From an uncultured Microbacterium sp. (GTDB lineage Bacteria; Actinomycetota; Actinomycetes; Actinomycetales; Microbacteriaceae), in the NCBI GenBank assembly GCA_937988695.1, contig CALKHM010000287.1:1-30671 (forward strand): DNA of 30,671 nt, given 5' to 3'. Made by a program: the position numbers and the translations under genes. Each line of letters starts with the position of its first letter. The first letter of the stretch is position 1. Below, in pieces: positions 7,148 through 14,399 of this stretch. The notes beneath the pieces were generated by a model that did no database searches, was not told the DNA's origin, and saw only the letters and a program-made list of their open reading frames with translations.

Positions 7148-7984
7148 TCATCCCAGGTACTGCTCCAGTGGCTGCAGCGCCGGACGCGACGACGGGTCGG
7201 TGACGACGGCGGCACCCACTGCACACGCGGCACCCAACGCCTCGTCGTAAGACAGCCCGCCGCGTAGCCCCACGGTCAACGCAGCGCAGAACGCGTCCCC
7301 GGCGCCGACGGAGTTCACCGGTGTCACGCGCAACGCGGGGGCGAACGCGACCCGCTCGCCGCGCTCGAGCAGCGCGGCCCCCTCGGAACCGTACGTGACG
7401 GCGACCAGCCGGGCATCGCGCAGCTGCGGGATCAGCTGGTACTCCGTCTCGTTCACGATGATGAGGTCGGCACGCGCGACGAGCTCCTCCGGCAACGACC
7501 GGGCGGGCGCGGCGTTCAGCGCGACGTAGCCCCGCGCGCGTCGGGCGACGTCCAACACCGCGCTCATCTCGATCTCCAACTGCAAGAGCACCGTCGTCGA
7601 ACCGTCGAACTCGATGCCTTCAGCGGTCGCCTGTGCGTTGGCGCCCTCGCACACCGCGATCTGGTTCTCGCCGGCGGCATCCACCACGATCACCGCCGTG
7701 CCGGTCGGCTCCGAGGTCGTCGCGACCAGACTCACGTCGACACCGGCGTCTTCCAGCGCCGCACGCATCGCTGTGCCGTCGGCATCGTCGCCGACCGCCC
7801 CGACCATCCGCACCCGGGCGCCCAGCCGTGACGCGGCGGCGGCCTGGTTCGCACCTTTGCCGCCCGCGCTGCGCACGAGGCGGCCACCTCCGACAGTCTC
7901 GCCTGGGCCGGGCAGGCGCTCGGTGACGGCAACGACGTCGGCGTTGATGCTGCCCACGACGATGAGATCGATGTCGAATGCCAT
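7148..7984 (-). CDS. rbsK: Ribokinase (PfkB family sugar kinase)
   Basis: The 278-aa product begins VVGSINADVVAVTERLPGPG, has the first PfkB signature GGKGANQAAAASRLGA, and ends with the ATP/catalytic region NSVGAGDAFCAALTVGL, where Asp of GAGD is the catalytic base. These are the classical ribokinase motifs; the enzyme phosphorylates D-ribose at O5. It is slightly shorter than typical ribokinases (about 300 aa). ATG 7984 was chosen because it has a strong Shine-Dalgarno (GGAAGGA, 6 nt upstream) and gives the standard N-terminus. Upstream extension of the frame runs through repeats and is spurious. It stands 31 bp ahead of the HNH gene on the same strand, but the functions do not suggest a joint role. 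Another PfkB substrate cannot be excluded. Confidence 0.88.
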   Translation of the reverse strand: MAFDIDLIVVGSINADVVAVTERLPGPGETVGGGRLVRSAGGKGANQAAAASRLGARVRMVGAVGDDADGTAMRAALEDAGVDVSLVATTSEPTGTAVIVVDAAGENQIAVCEGANAQATAEGIEFDGSTTVLLQLEIEMSAVLDVARRARGYVALNAAPARSLPEELVARADLIIVNETEYQLIPQLRDARLVAVTYGSEGAALLERGERVAFAPALRVTPVNSVGAGDAFCAALTVGLRGGLSYDEALGAACAVGAAVVTDPSSRPALQPLEQYLG

Positions 7985-8130
7985 GGCTGTCCTTCCCGCT
8001 CGGCCCGGGCACGGCGCGATCGTCGGAGCGCCCGGCCAGGGCCGATGCCTCGACCGTACTGGAGAATACGCCGTCCCGGCGCACGCCGGCCACGCTGCGG
8101 ATCGCCGCCCCACCGGATCGCCGCCGCCCC

Positions 8131-8216
8131 CGCATCGCACTCGCCGGCGCCGCAGGGACACCGCGCCCGCCCTCGCATCGCACTCGCCGGCGCCGCAGGG
8201 ACACCGCGCCCGCCCT
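8131..8216. repeat. 43-bp tandem duplication and GC-rich repeats
   Basis: Two identical 43-bp copies (8131-8173 and 8174-8216) start CGCATCGCACTCGCCGGCGC; a third copy begins at 8217 and breaks off. They are followed to about 8345 by shorter repeats such as CCGGCCGGCGCACCCCATCC. The whole stretch 7985-8367 between the divergent rbsK and APH-like genes holds no gene I can support, only rbsK's ribosome-binding site and these repeats. Confidence 0.8.
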
Positions 8217-8367
8217 CGCATCGCAGCCGCCGCCCCACCGGCTCGCCGCCGCCCCACCGGATCGCTGCCGGCCGGCGCACCCCATCCCCGACCGGCCGGC
8301 GCACCCCATCCCCCGGCCGGCCCACGGGACCCATCCCCCGGCCCACGGGATCGTGCACGATGGAGGC

Positions 8368-9093
8368 GTGTCCATCCCTCGCGAGCCGATCGCCGTACCC
8401 CGCGCCGTGCGCGACGTCGCCCGCGGCGCGGGGCTCGTGCCGGTCTGGCGCAGCGAGGTCGGCGGGTTGACGTTCCGCACCGACGACGGCCGTTACATCA
8501 AATGGGGTCCGCGGCATCCCGAGCTCGACATGGGCGCCGAGGCGGCACGCCTTTCCTGGGCCGCGCGCTACACGACCGTGCCCCGTGTGATCGAGATCGG
8601 CGGCGACCGCACGCACACGTGGCTCGTGTCGGCCGCGATCGCCGGCCGCTCGGCCGTGGATCCGCACTGGTTGGCCGACCCGGCCACGGCGGTGCGCGCG
8701 ATCGGGCGCGGGCTGCGTGCGCTGCACGACGCGCTGCCGGTCTCCGACTGCCCGTTCGACTGGGGCGTGGAGCAGCGAGTGCAGGATGCCGCGGCCCGCG
8801 GCATCCATGTTCCCGACGCTCTGCGCGTTGCACCGCCCGTCGACCAGCTCGTCGTGTGCCACGGCGACGCGTGTTGTCCGAACACCCTGCTGAACGACGA
8901 CGGCGCCCCGGTCGCGCACGTCGATCTCGGGTCGCTCGGACGAGCCGATCGCTGGGCCGACCTCGCGGTCGCGTCGATGAGCACCGAGTGGAACTACGGT
9001 CCCGGTTTCCAGAACGCGCTCATCGAGGCGTACGGCGCCACGCCCGATCGGCGGCGGCTGGCCTACTACCGCGAGCTGTGGAACGTGACCTGA
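8368..9093 (+). CDS. Aminoglycoside 3'-phosphotransferase-like kinase
   Basis: The 241-aa product belongs to the APH family. It has the Brenner motif CHGDACCPNTLL with the catalytic Asp, and VDLGSLGRADRWADLAVA, the metal-binding Asp and the GxADRxxDLA pattern typical of APH(3') enzymes. It could phosphorylate aminoglycosides, but such genes in environmental actinobacteria often act on unknown metabolites; resistance is not demonstrated. I prefer GTG 8368, giving the start (M)SIPREPIAVP. CACGAT lies six bases before it, in the spacing seen at other leaderless genes. GTG 8353 is an in-frame alternative adding five residues. The gene is convergent with, and 1 bp from, the MFS transporter. Confidence 0.82.
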   Translation: MSIPREPIAVPRAVRDVARGAGLVPVWRSEVGGLTFRTDDGRYIKWGPRHPELDMGAEAARLSWAARYTTVPRVIEIGGDRTHTWLVSAAIAGRSAVDPHWLADPATAVRAIGRGLRALHDALPVSDCPFDWGVEQRVQDAAARGIHVPDALRVAPPVDQLVVCHGDACCPNTLLNDDGAPVAHVDLGSLGRADRWADLAVASMSTEWNYGPGFQNALIEAYGATPDRRRLAYYRELWNVT

Positions 9094-9094
9094 A

Positions 9095-10546
9095 TCACCG
9101 GCTCATCGACGGCTGGGAGGGATCCTTGCGGTTGACCGGCCCCTCGAACAGGCGCACCACCTCTTCGACCGAATGTCCCTTCGTCTCGGGGAGGAAGAAG
9201 TAGACGAAGAAGACCCCGACCACGCACAGCACGGCGAAGATGATCATCACCCAACCGAGGCCCAGACCCACCTGCAGGATCGGGAAGGTCAGCACGAGCC
9301 CGTAGTTTGCCAGCCAGTCCACGGCCGCGCCGATGCCGGACGCGCGGCCACGCACCGATGTCGGGAACACCTCGCCCTGCAGCAGCCAGCCCGTGCCGCC
9401 GATGCCGATCGCGAAGCAGGCGATGAACAGGGCGAACCCGACCATGATGACGATGAGCTGGGCGACACCGGACAGGAACGACGCGCCGTACGACCCGATC
9501 AGCAGGAACACCGCCATGCCGATGTAGGCACCGATCGCCAGCCGTCGACGCCCCACGACGTCGATGAAGCGGAATGCGAAGTAGGTGGCGATGACGTTCA
9601 CGACGGCGAGGATGCCCGCCGCGATGACGCCGAAGATCTCGGCGGCCACCTTCGTGGTGCCCGGTCCGGTGAAGTAGGGCTCCAGCAGGTGCGGCCCGTA
9701 GTAGAACGCCACGTTGATACCGGTGATCTGCTGCAGGATGAAGAACACGCACACGATCACGAGCGCACGCTTGACCGGCTTCGTCCAGTTCGTGCGAGCC
9801 TCCACGCGCTCCTTCTCGGTGACGACGACCTTCGCCTCGGCATGGACCTGCTCGGGCGTCGCATCCAGCCCGAGCGTGTGGAAGGCCTTCAGCGCCTTCT
9901 CCTCCTTGCCGCGCTCGAGCAGCCACCGCGGAGATTCCGGCATCCTGGCTCGCAGCAGCAGCGAGATGATCGCCGGGACGAATCCGATCCCCAGCATGAT
10001 CCGCCAGTCGACGGTGGATGCCGCACCGGGCGCGATCCACAGCACGATGACCGCGATCACGTAGGCGGCCAGGATGCCGATCGTGATCATCCACTGCTGG
10101 ATGATGGCGAGCGAGCCGCGCCGTCGCTTCGGCGCGAACTCGGAGATGTAGGCGGTCGCGATCGCCGAGTCGGCGCCGATGGCGATCCCGATGATGAGCC
10201 TTCCGATGGTCAGCGTCGTCGGCTCGAAGGCGAACGCCGAGATCAGCGAGCCGACCGCGAACAGGGCGGAGTCGGCCAGCAACAGCGACTTGCGGCCGAA
10301 CCTGTCGGTGAGGGGCCCTGCCACGAGCGCGCCGACGAACGAACCCAGCGACGCACCGGCGACGATGATGCCGATCGCCACCGGCCCGAGCGTGAACGGA
10401 AGAAAGACCAGCGCCGAGCCGATGTTCGAGGAGTCGAACCCGAACAAGAACCCGCCGATGGTGGCCAGAACCGCCAGATAGATGTAGAACCGGCCGATGT
10501 CGCGTGTGTCGAGCGTCTCCAGGAGCCCGGCCTTCGTGTTCTCCAT
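9095..10546 (-). CDS. MFS sugar porter family transporter
   Basis: The 483-aa product has all main sugar-porter signatures in order: GGFLFGFDSSNIGSAL in helix 1, DRFGRKS in loop 2-3, PESPRWLLERGKEEKA after helix 6, QQITGINVAFYYGP in helix 7, DVVGRRRL in loop 8-9, and GEVFPTSVRGRASG with the terminal PETKGHSVEE. Twelve spans are expected, with a cytoplasmic loop of about 70 residues between halves. It imports a hexose, pentose or polyol by proton symport; the substrate is unspecified. I chose ATG 10546 as the normal start; the open frame upstream is not similar to transporters. No regulator or catabolic partner is adjacent. Confidence 0.92.
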   Translation of the reverse strand: MENTKAGLLETLDTRDIGRFYIYLAVLATIGGFLFGFDSSNIGSALVFLPFTLGPVAIGIIVAGASLGSFVGALVAGPLTDRFGRKSLLLADSALFAVGSLISAFAFEPTTLTIGRLIIGIAIGADSAIATAYISEFAPKRRRGSLAIIQQWMITIGILAAYVIAVIVLWIAPGAASTVDWRIMLGIGFVPAIISLLLRARMPESPRWLLERGKEEKALKAFHTLGLDATPEQVHAEAKVVVTEKERVEARTNWTKPVKRALVIVCVFFILQQITGINVAFYYGPHLLEPYFTGPGTTKVAAEIFGVIAAGILAVVNVIATYFAFRFIDVVGRRRLAIGAYIGMAVFLLIGSYGASFLSGVAQLIVIMVGFALFIACFAIGIGGTGWLLQGEVFPTSVRGRASGIGAAVDWLANYGLVLTFPILQVGLGLGWVMIIFAVLCVVGVFFVYFFLPETKGHSVEEVVRLFEGPVNRKDPSQPSMSR

Positions 10547-10783
10547 GGATGCGAACGGTACGCCGATGCCGACCGGCCCGCCAGGGGGTTGCCGACGGGT
10601 CGTCGGCGTCGGGGTCGTAGAGCGGGCGGCGCGAAGGCGGGATGGGCCGGGGCAGCGATGCACCGCTGGCGGAGCGGACGGCCGCGTTGAAGGTCTCAGA
10701 CCGGGTTGTGTACCGTGGCTGCATCGTCGCGGCAGGACGGCGGTACACGGGAGGTGCGATCCGGCGTGCGCGAGATCCGGTTG

Positions 10784-11059
10784 ATGAACGAGTATTCGGT
10801 CGACTTTCCGATCTGGGATGAGGACGGTCTGGTCGATGCCGCCGGCTTTCCGGTCGGCCCGCAGCTCGGCGCCGAGCTGCGGGAGTGGGCGGCGATCTTC
10901 GACGCCCACTTCGATCCCTTCGAGGGCTGGGACGACCCGGCCGTGGCATCCCTGCACCACGCGCGAGGGCCTGCGCTGCGCGACCGGCTCCAGACCGAGC
11001 TCGGTCCGGGATGCCACGTCGTCCTCGACCAGTGGGAGCACCGTGCCGCGGCATCCTGA
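10784..11059 (+). CDS. Small conserved hypothetical protein
   Basis: The 91-aa product begins MNEYSVDFPIWDEDGLVDAA and has central aromatic segments (LREWAAIFDAHFDPFEGWDD) and a C-terminus GPGCHVVLDQWEHR. This layout, with an acidic WDEDGLV start and LGPG...V.LD.W near the end, recalls small cytosolic actinobacterial proteins of unknown function. It lacks a signal peptide, membrane span or cysteine motif. ATG 10784 gives this start. GTG 10766, which has GGGAGG at 10749-10754 upstream, is a possible alternative adding six residues. Codon use looks native. Nothing nearby suggests a role; it is divergent from the MFS gene. Confidence 0.65.
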   Translation: MNEYSVDFPIWDEDGLVDAAGFPVGPQLGAELREWAAIFDAHFDPFEGWDDPAVASLHHARGPALRDRLQTELGPGCHVVLDQWEHRAAAS

Positions 11060-11135
11060 CCAGACGCGCGGAAGTTAGCCCGAGCGCCAGGCGCGCCAAC
11101 GCGTCTACGCATCTACGCGCCGAAACCCGAGCGTC

Positions 11136-11219
11136 GAATGTACATCAAACCGCCCAATGCACATCAAACCGCCCGCAATTTGATGTGCATTCGGCCAATT
11201 CATGTGAATTTGCCGCACC
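11136..11219. repeat. Palindromic intergenic element, copy 2
   Basis: This is the reverse-orientation counterpart of the element at 5863-5948, with the same modules in the same order on the opposite strand. It has TGCACATCAAA (11158-11168) pairing with TTTGATGTGCA (11179-11189), AATTCA (11197-11202) pairing with TGAATT (11205-11210), and an extra TACATCAAACCGCCC copy at the left. It lies between the convergent small hypothetical gene and ecfT, again a place where a bidirectional terminator would be useful. Confidence 0.85.
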
Positions 11220-11258
11220 GCACCACACCGGACCGGAGGACCGCGCCGCGGCCGCAGG

Positions 11259-12041
11259 TCACAGGGCCCAGACGAAGGTCCAGGTGCCCAGGAGGACGGC
11301 GGCGAACACGGATGCCGCAGCCACTCCCAGCGCGATCACGACGAGCACGCCGTCGCGCGGCCGCAGCACCGACGGCCGCGCCCACGTGCGTGCGCCCGGG
11401 GCGCCGAAGCCGCGCGCCTCCATCGCCGTGGCCAGCTTCGTCCCGCGCCGGATCGCGAGCACGAACAGCGCGAACGCCTGCCCGGACACGCGCCGGATCC
11501 TGCCGGTGTCGGCCACGCCGCGGGCGCGGCGGGCAAGTGACCGCTCACGCCAGTCGTCGACGAGCAGCCCGACCAGGCGCAGACCCGCCAGTGCGCCGAG
11601 AACGAACCGCGCCGGCAGCCGCAGCAGCTGCGAGAGCCCGTCGGCGAGATCGGTGGGGTCGGTCGTCGACAGCAGCACGACGGCCGGCAGTGCGATGGCC
11701 AGCACACGCAGCAGGATCGCCAGCGCCAGCTGCAGCGACCCGTCGGTGACGTGCACGAGCCCCCACTGCGCATAGGTCTGTCCGGCCGGGCGCCCATACA
11801 GCACGGTCGCGGCGGCCGCGAGGACGGCAGCCGCGAGCAGCGGCCACGACCGCAGCCACAGCAGCCGCGCCGACAAGCCGGTGAACGGCAGGAGCGCGAG
11901 CACGCACACGAGTGTGACCCCGGCCGAGACCGGGTCGATCGACAGCAGCAGCGTCACCGTGACGGCGAGGGTCGCCGCGAGCTTGGCGACCGGGTTGAAC
12001 GACGCGATCCGCGATCGTGGATCGGCGGCCAGCACGCTCAT
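11259..12041 (-). CDS. ykoC: ECF transporter transmembrane protein (EcfT/YkoC type)
   Basis: The 260-aa product has five or six membrane spans and a cytoplasmic region with two ARG motifs, ARRARGVADTG and AMEARGFGAPGART, the coupling motifs through which EcfT proteins contact the ATPase. It is the T subunit of a vitamin importer. The ATG at 12041 overlaps the stop of the ATPase gene by 4 bp. With the YkoE-type S component and TPP riboswitch upstream, this is the YkoEDC thiamin/HMP system, so the subunit corresponds to YkoC. The function is assigned from family and context. Confidence 0.9.
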   Translation of the reverse strand: MSVLAADPRSRIASFNPVAKLAATLAVTVTLLLSIDPVSAGVTLVCVLALLPFTGLSARLLWLRSWPLLAAAVLAAAATVLYGRPAGQTYAQWGLVHVTDGSLQLALAILLRVLAIALPAVVLLSTTDPTDLADGLSQLLRLPARFVLGALAGLRLVGLLVDDWRERSLARRARGVADTGRIRRVSGQAFALFVLAIRRGTKLATAMEARGFGAPGARTWARPSVLRPRDGVLVVIALGVAAASVFAAVLLGTWTFVWAL

Positions 12042-13627
12042 CGCGCGCCCCCTGTCACCGGCACTCCACCCAGCTGCAGCCGCTGGTCGGCCAGCGCATC
12101 GACGAGCTGAGGGTCGTGCGTGACGAAGACGACGGCGGTGCCGGCATCCCGTACCTCGTCGATCAGATCGGCGAGCTCACGCCACGTGCGCGCGTCCTGC
12201 CCGTACGTGGGCTCATCGAGCACGAGCACGCGCGGCCGGGTCGCCAGCGCAGCCGCCACCGTCAGCCGGCGCTTCTCGCCACCCGACAGTGTGAAGGGGT
12301 TCACTGCTGCCAGCGGCGCCAGTCGTAGCCGTTCCAGCAGCGGCCCGACGCGTGCGGCGACCTCATCGGCGCTCATGCCGAGCGCACGCGGGCCGACGGC
12401 CAGCTCGTCGCGCACCCGGGCGGTCAGCAGCTGATGCTCGGGCTCCTGGAAGACCATCCCGATCCGGGTGAGCAGCTCGCGAGACCGCCAGCGCACGGGT
12501 GAGGGCCCGATGCCGGACCGCAGCGCATCGGTCGCCGCGACCTCACCCGCGACGGGTTCGAGAAGGCCCGCGAGCGTCATCGCCAGGGTGGACTTGCCCG
12601 CGCCGTTCGGACCGGTGACGGCAAGAGCACGCCCGGCGCGGATCGTCGCCGTCAGACCGGATGCCGCCACCTGCGCCACCCGCGCCCCGAACGCACGGCG
12701 CCCGACAGCCAGGTCGCGGGCATCCAACAGCCCCTCGCCGACACCTGCCGCCAACAGCCCCTCGCCGACACCCGCCGCCAACAGCCCCTCGCCGACACCC
12801 GCCGCCAACAGCTTCTCGCCGACACCTGCCGCCGCCAGCCGCTGGTCGGCACGTGCCCTCGCGCGCGGCGAGCGCCACGACGGCGCACCCGGCACCCAGA
12901 CACCGGCCTCGACGAGCACATCGCCGAAACGGGCGAACACCTCGCCGGGTGCGCCATCGGCGATCAGGCCCTGCTCGCCCAGCACGATGACACGGTCCAT
13001 GTGCGCGGCCCACAGGTCGACGCGGTGCTCGACGACGACGAGCGTCGCGCCTCCCGTCGCCGCAAGCACCGCATCGCGCACCGAGACGGCCCCGTCCGGG
13101 TCGAGGTTCGCAGTGGGCTCGTCCAGCAGCACGAGGCCCGGTCGCATGGCCAGCACCCCGGCCAGGGCCAGCCGCTGCTTCTGACCACCGGACAGCGCCG
13201 TGGTGGGATGGTCACGCCCGACGGCCAGGCCGACGGCTTCGCGTGCGGCATCCACCCGCCGCCAGATCTCATCGCGCGGCACGCCGAGGTTCTCGCAGGC
13301 GAACGCGATGTCGTCGCCGACACGGGCGAGCACGACCTGTGCATCGGGGTCCTGCAGCACCAGACCGGCACGGCCACGCGCCTGCGCGGGCGGCACGCCG
13401 CCCACCAGCAGCTCACCGGTGCGCTCGCCGTCCTCCTCGTCGCCGAGCACGCCGGCCAGGGCACGCATCAGCGTGCTCTTGCCGGCTCCGCTGGCCCCCA
13501 GCAGCAGCACGCGCTGACCGGCCGGGATGTCGAGGTCGAGCCGTGACACCGCCCATCGCCGGCGCCCGGCGTGCCGCCAGCCCCAGCCGCGCGCGGCGAC
13601 GCCGGCCGGCCGCAGGATGTCGGACAT
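12038..13627 (-). CDS. ykoD: ECF transporter ATPase, two fused ABC domains (YkoD type)
   Basis: The 529-aa product contains two complete ABC domains. The first has Walker A GASGAGKST, signature LSGGQKQR and Walker B LVLLDEPTANLD. The second has GPNGAGKST, LSGGEKRRLT and VLVLDEPTYGQD. This fused form is typical of YkoD, the energising subunit for thiamin-precursor uptake. The linker (about residues 260-305) carries four tandem nine-residue units (AAGVGEGLL, first one AAGVGEKLL), encoded by 27-bp repeats. ATG 13627 follows the YkoE stop by 4 bp and the 3' end overlaps ecfT, so all three genes form one operon under the TPP riboswitch. Confidence 0.93.
   Translation of the reverse strand: MSDILRPAGVAARGWGWRHAGRRRWAVSRLDLDIPAGQRVLLLGASGAGKSTLMRALAGVLGDEEDGERTGELLVGGVPPAQARGRAGLVLQDPDAQVVLARVGDDIAFACENLGVPRDEIWRRVDAAREAVGLAVGRDHPTTALSGGQKQRLALAGVLAMRPGLVLLDEPTANLDPDGAVSVRDAVLAATGGATLVVVEHRVDLWAAHMDRVIVLGEQGLIADGAPGEVFARFGDVLVEAGVWVPGAPSWRSPRARARADQRLAAAGVGEKLLAAGVGEGLLAAGVGEGLLAAGVGEGLLDARDLAVGRRAFGARVAQVAASGLTATIRAGRALAVTGPNGAGKSTLAMTLAGLLEPVAGEVAATDALRSGIGPSPVRWRSRELLTRIGMVFQEPEHQLLTARVRDELAVGPRALGMSADEVAARVGPLLERLRLAPLAAVNPFTLSGGEKRRLTVAAALATRPRVLVLDEPTYGQDARTWRELADLIDEVRDAGTAVVFVTHDPQLVDALADQRLQLGGVPVTGGAR
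12727..12834. repeat. 27-bp in-frame tandem repeat in the ykoD linker
   Basis: Four consecutive 27-bp units, each close to CAACAGCCCCTCGCCGACAC plus seven bases on the plus strand, code for AAGVGE(G/K)LL four times on the minus strand. The copies differ by only a few bases, indicating recent slippage expansion within a tolerant linker between two ATPase domains. Confidence 0.88.
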
Positions 13628-13631
13628 GGCG

Positions 13632-14264
13632 CTAGGCCGCGTCGGCGCGCTCGCGCTCTCTCGCGCGCGCCTCGCGTCCGGCGCCGAACCGGTCGAGGGC
13701 GCCGGTGGCGGCCAGCGCCCGCACGATCAGCCATGACACGACACCGGCCAGCACGATGCCCGACACGATCGCCGAGACGAAATAGATCGAGCGGAATGCC
13801 AGCGACTGCGCGGCGACCGAGGAGAAGTTCGTGTCGAGGATCGCCGTGGAAAGCCCCGCGAGCGCGCCGGAGACCAGCGCGGCCAGAAGCCGCCAGTTGC
13901 GGTACAGCAGGATCGCGAAGCCGAGCTCGGCGCCGACGCCCTCGATGACGCCCCAGATGAACGTCTCCGGTCCCCACTGGGTGCCCACGACCATCGAGAC
14001 GACGGCCGCCACGATCTCGGTGTACAGCGCCGCACCGGGCTTGCGGATCACGAGGCCGCCCAGCACGCCGGCGAACAGCCAGCCGCCGGCCAGCACCCCC
14101 TCCAATCCCGGCAGGAACGCGAGGGCGGTCGAGATCGGGGTCCAGGCCTGGCCCCAGATCCAGAAGATGACGCCGGCGGCCACGCCGATGACGCTGGCCA
14201 CCACGATGTCGACGACCCGCCACCGCCGGATGGGTGACGAGGATGCGGACGTGGACGTGTGCAT
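13632..14264 (-). CDS. ykoE: ECF transporter S component, YkoE family
   Basis: The 210-aa product has about five hydrophobic spans and the YkoE pattern: WRVVDIVVASVIGVAAGVIF at the N-terminus, then ALAFLPGLEGVLAGGWLFAG and GALYTEIVAAVVSMVVGTQWG, the conserved substrate-facing region. YkoE binds hydroxymethylpyrimidine or thiamin and is the specificity subunit. The ATG at 14264 follows a TPP riboswitch whose 3' end contains the ribosome-binding site, so the substrate assignment is well supported. The C-terminus is charged (REARARERERADAA), cytoplasmic and variable. Confidence 0.92.
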   Translation of the reverse strand: MHTSTSASSSPIRRWRVVDIVVASVIGVAAGVIFWIWGQAWTPISTALAFLPGLEGVLAGGWLFAGVLGGLVIRKPGAALYTEIVAAVVSMVVGTQWGPETFIWGVIEGVGAELGFAILLYRNWRLLAALVSGALAGLSTAILDTNFSSVAAQSLAFRSIYFVSAIVSGIVLAGVVSWLIVRALAATGALDRFGAGREARARERERADAA

Positions 14265-14270
14265 GGATGC

Positions 14271-14358
14271 TCCCTTCCTGCGCTGGCATGACCCAGATCA
14301 GGTTCGACGGTCGAAGCGTGGACGCTTCCTCTCAGCCCGGCACACCGGACTCCCGTGG
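14271..14358 (-). ncRNA. TPP riboswitch (THI element)
   Basis: The minus strand carries the conserved thiamin pyrophosphate aptamer: ACGGGAGTCC, then GGGCTGAGAGG with the invariant CTGAGA, then ACCTGATCTGGGTCATGCC and finally CAGCGCAGGAAGGGA. The last segment is both the 3' strand of the closing helix and the ribosome-binding site, six bases before ykoE. Ligand binding would hide the Shine-Dalgarno, so control is probably translational. It directly predicts thiamin-repressed expression of ykoEDC. Confidence 0.95.
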
Positions 14359-14369
14359 TTGTGCCCGCC

Positions 14370-14375
14370 AGTATA
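14370..14375 (-). promoter_or_regulatory. -10 box of the ykoEDC operon
   Basis: Minus-strand TATACT lies 11 bp upstream of the first riboswitch base, placing the transcript start just ahead of the aptamer. The -35 region is weak. It is 12 bp from the divergent -10-like box of the S11 peptidase gene. Confidence 0.65.
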
Positions 14376-14387
14376 GCCGTGCTCCGG

Positions 14388-14393
14388 TACCGT
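14388..14393 (+). promoter_or_regulatory. -10 box of the S11 peptidase gene
   Basis: TACCGT stands exactly six bases before the GTG at 14400. That spacing puts the transcription start at the start codon, so the mRNA is probably leaderless; no Shine-Dalgarno is present. Confidence 0.55.
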
Positions 14394-14399
14394 GGACGG

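Noticed and set aside
8353..8368. GTG 8353 as the start of the APH-like gene
   Set aside because: It adds VHDGG, which does not look like the family; GTG 8368 gives the usual N-terminus, though this is not certain.
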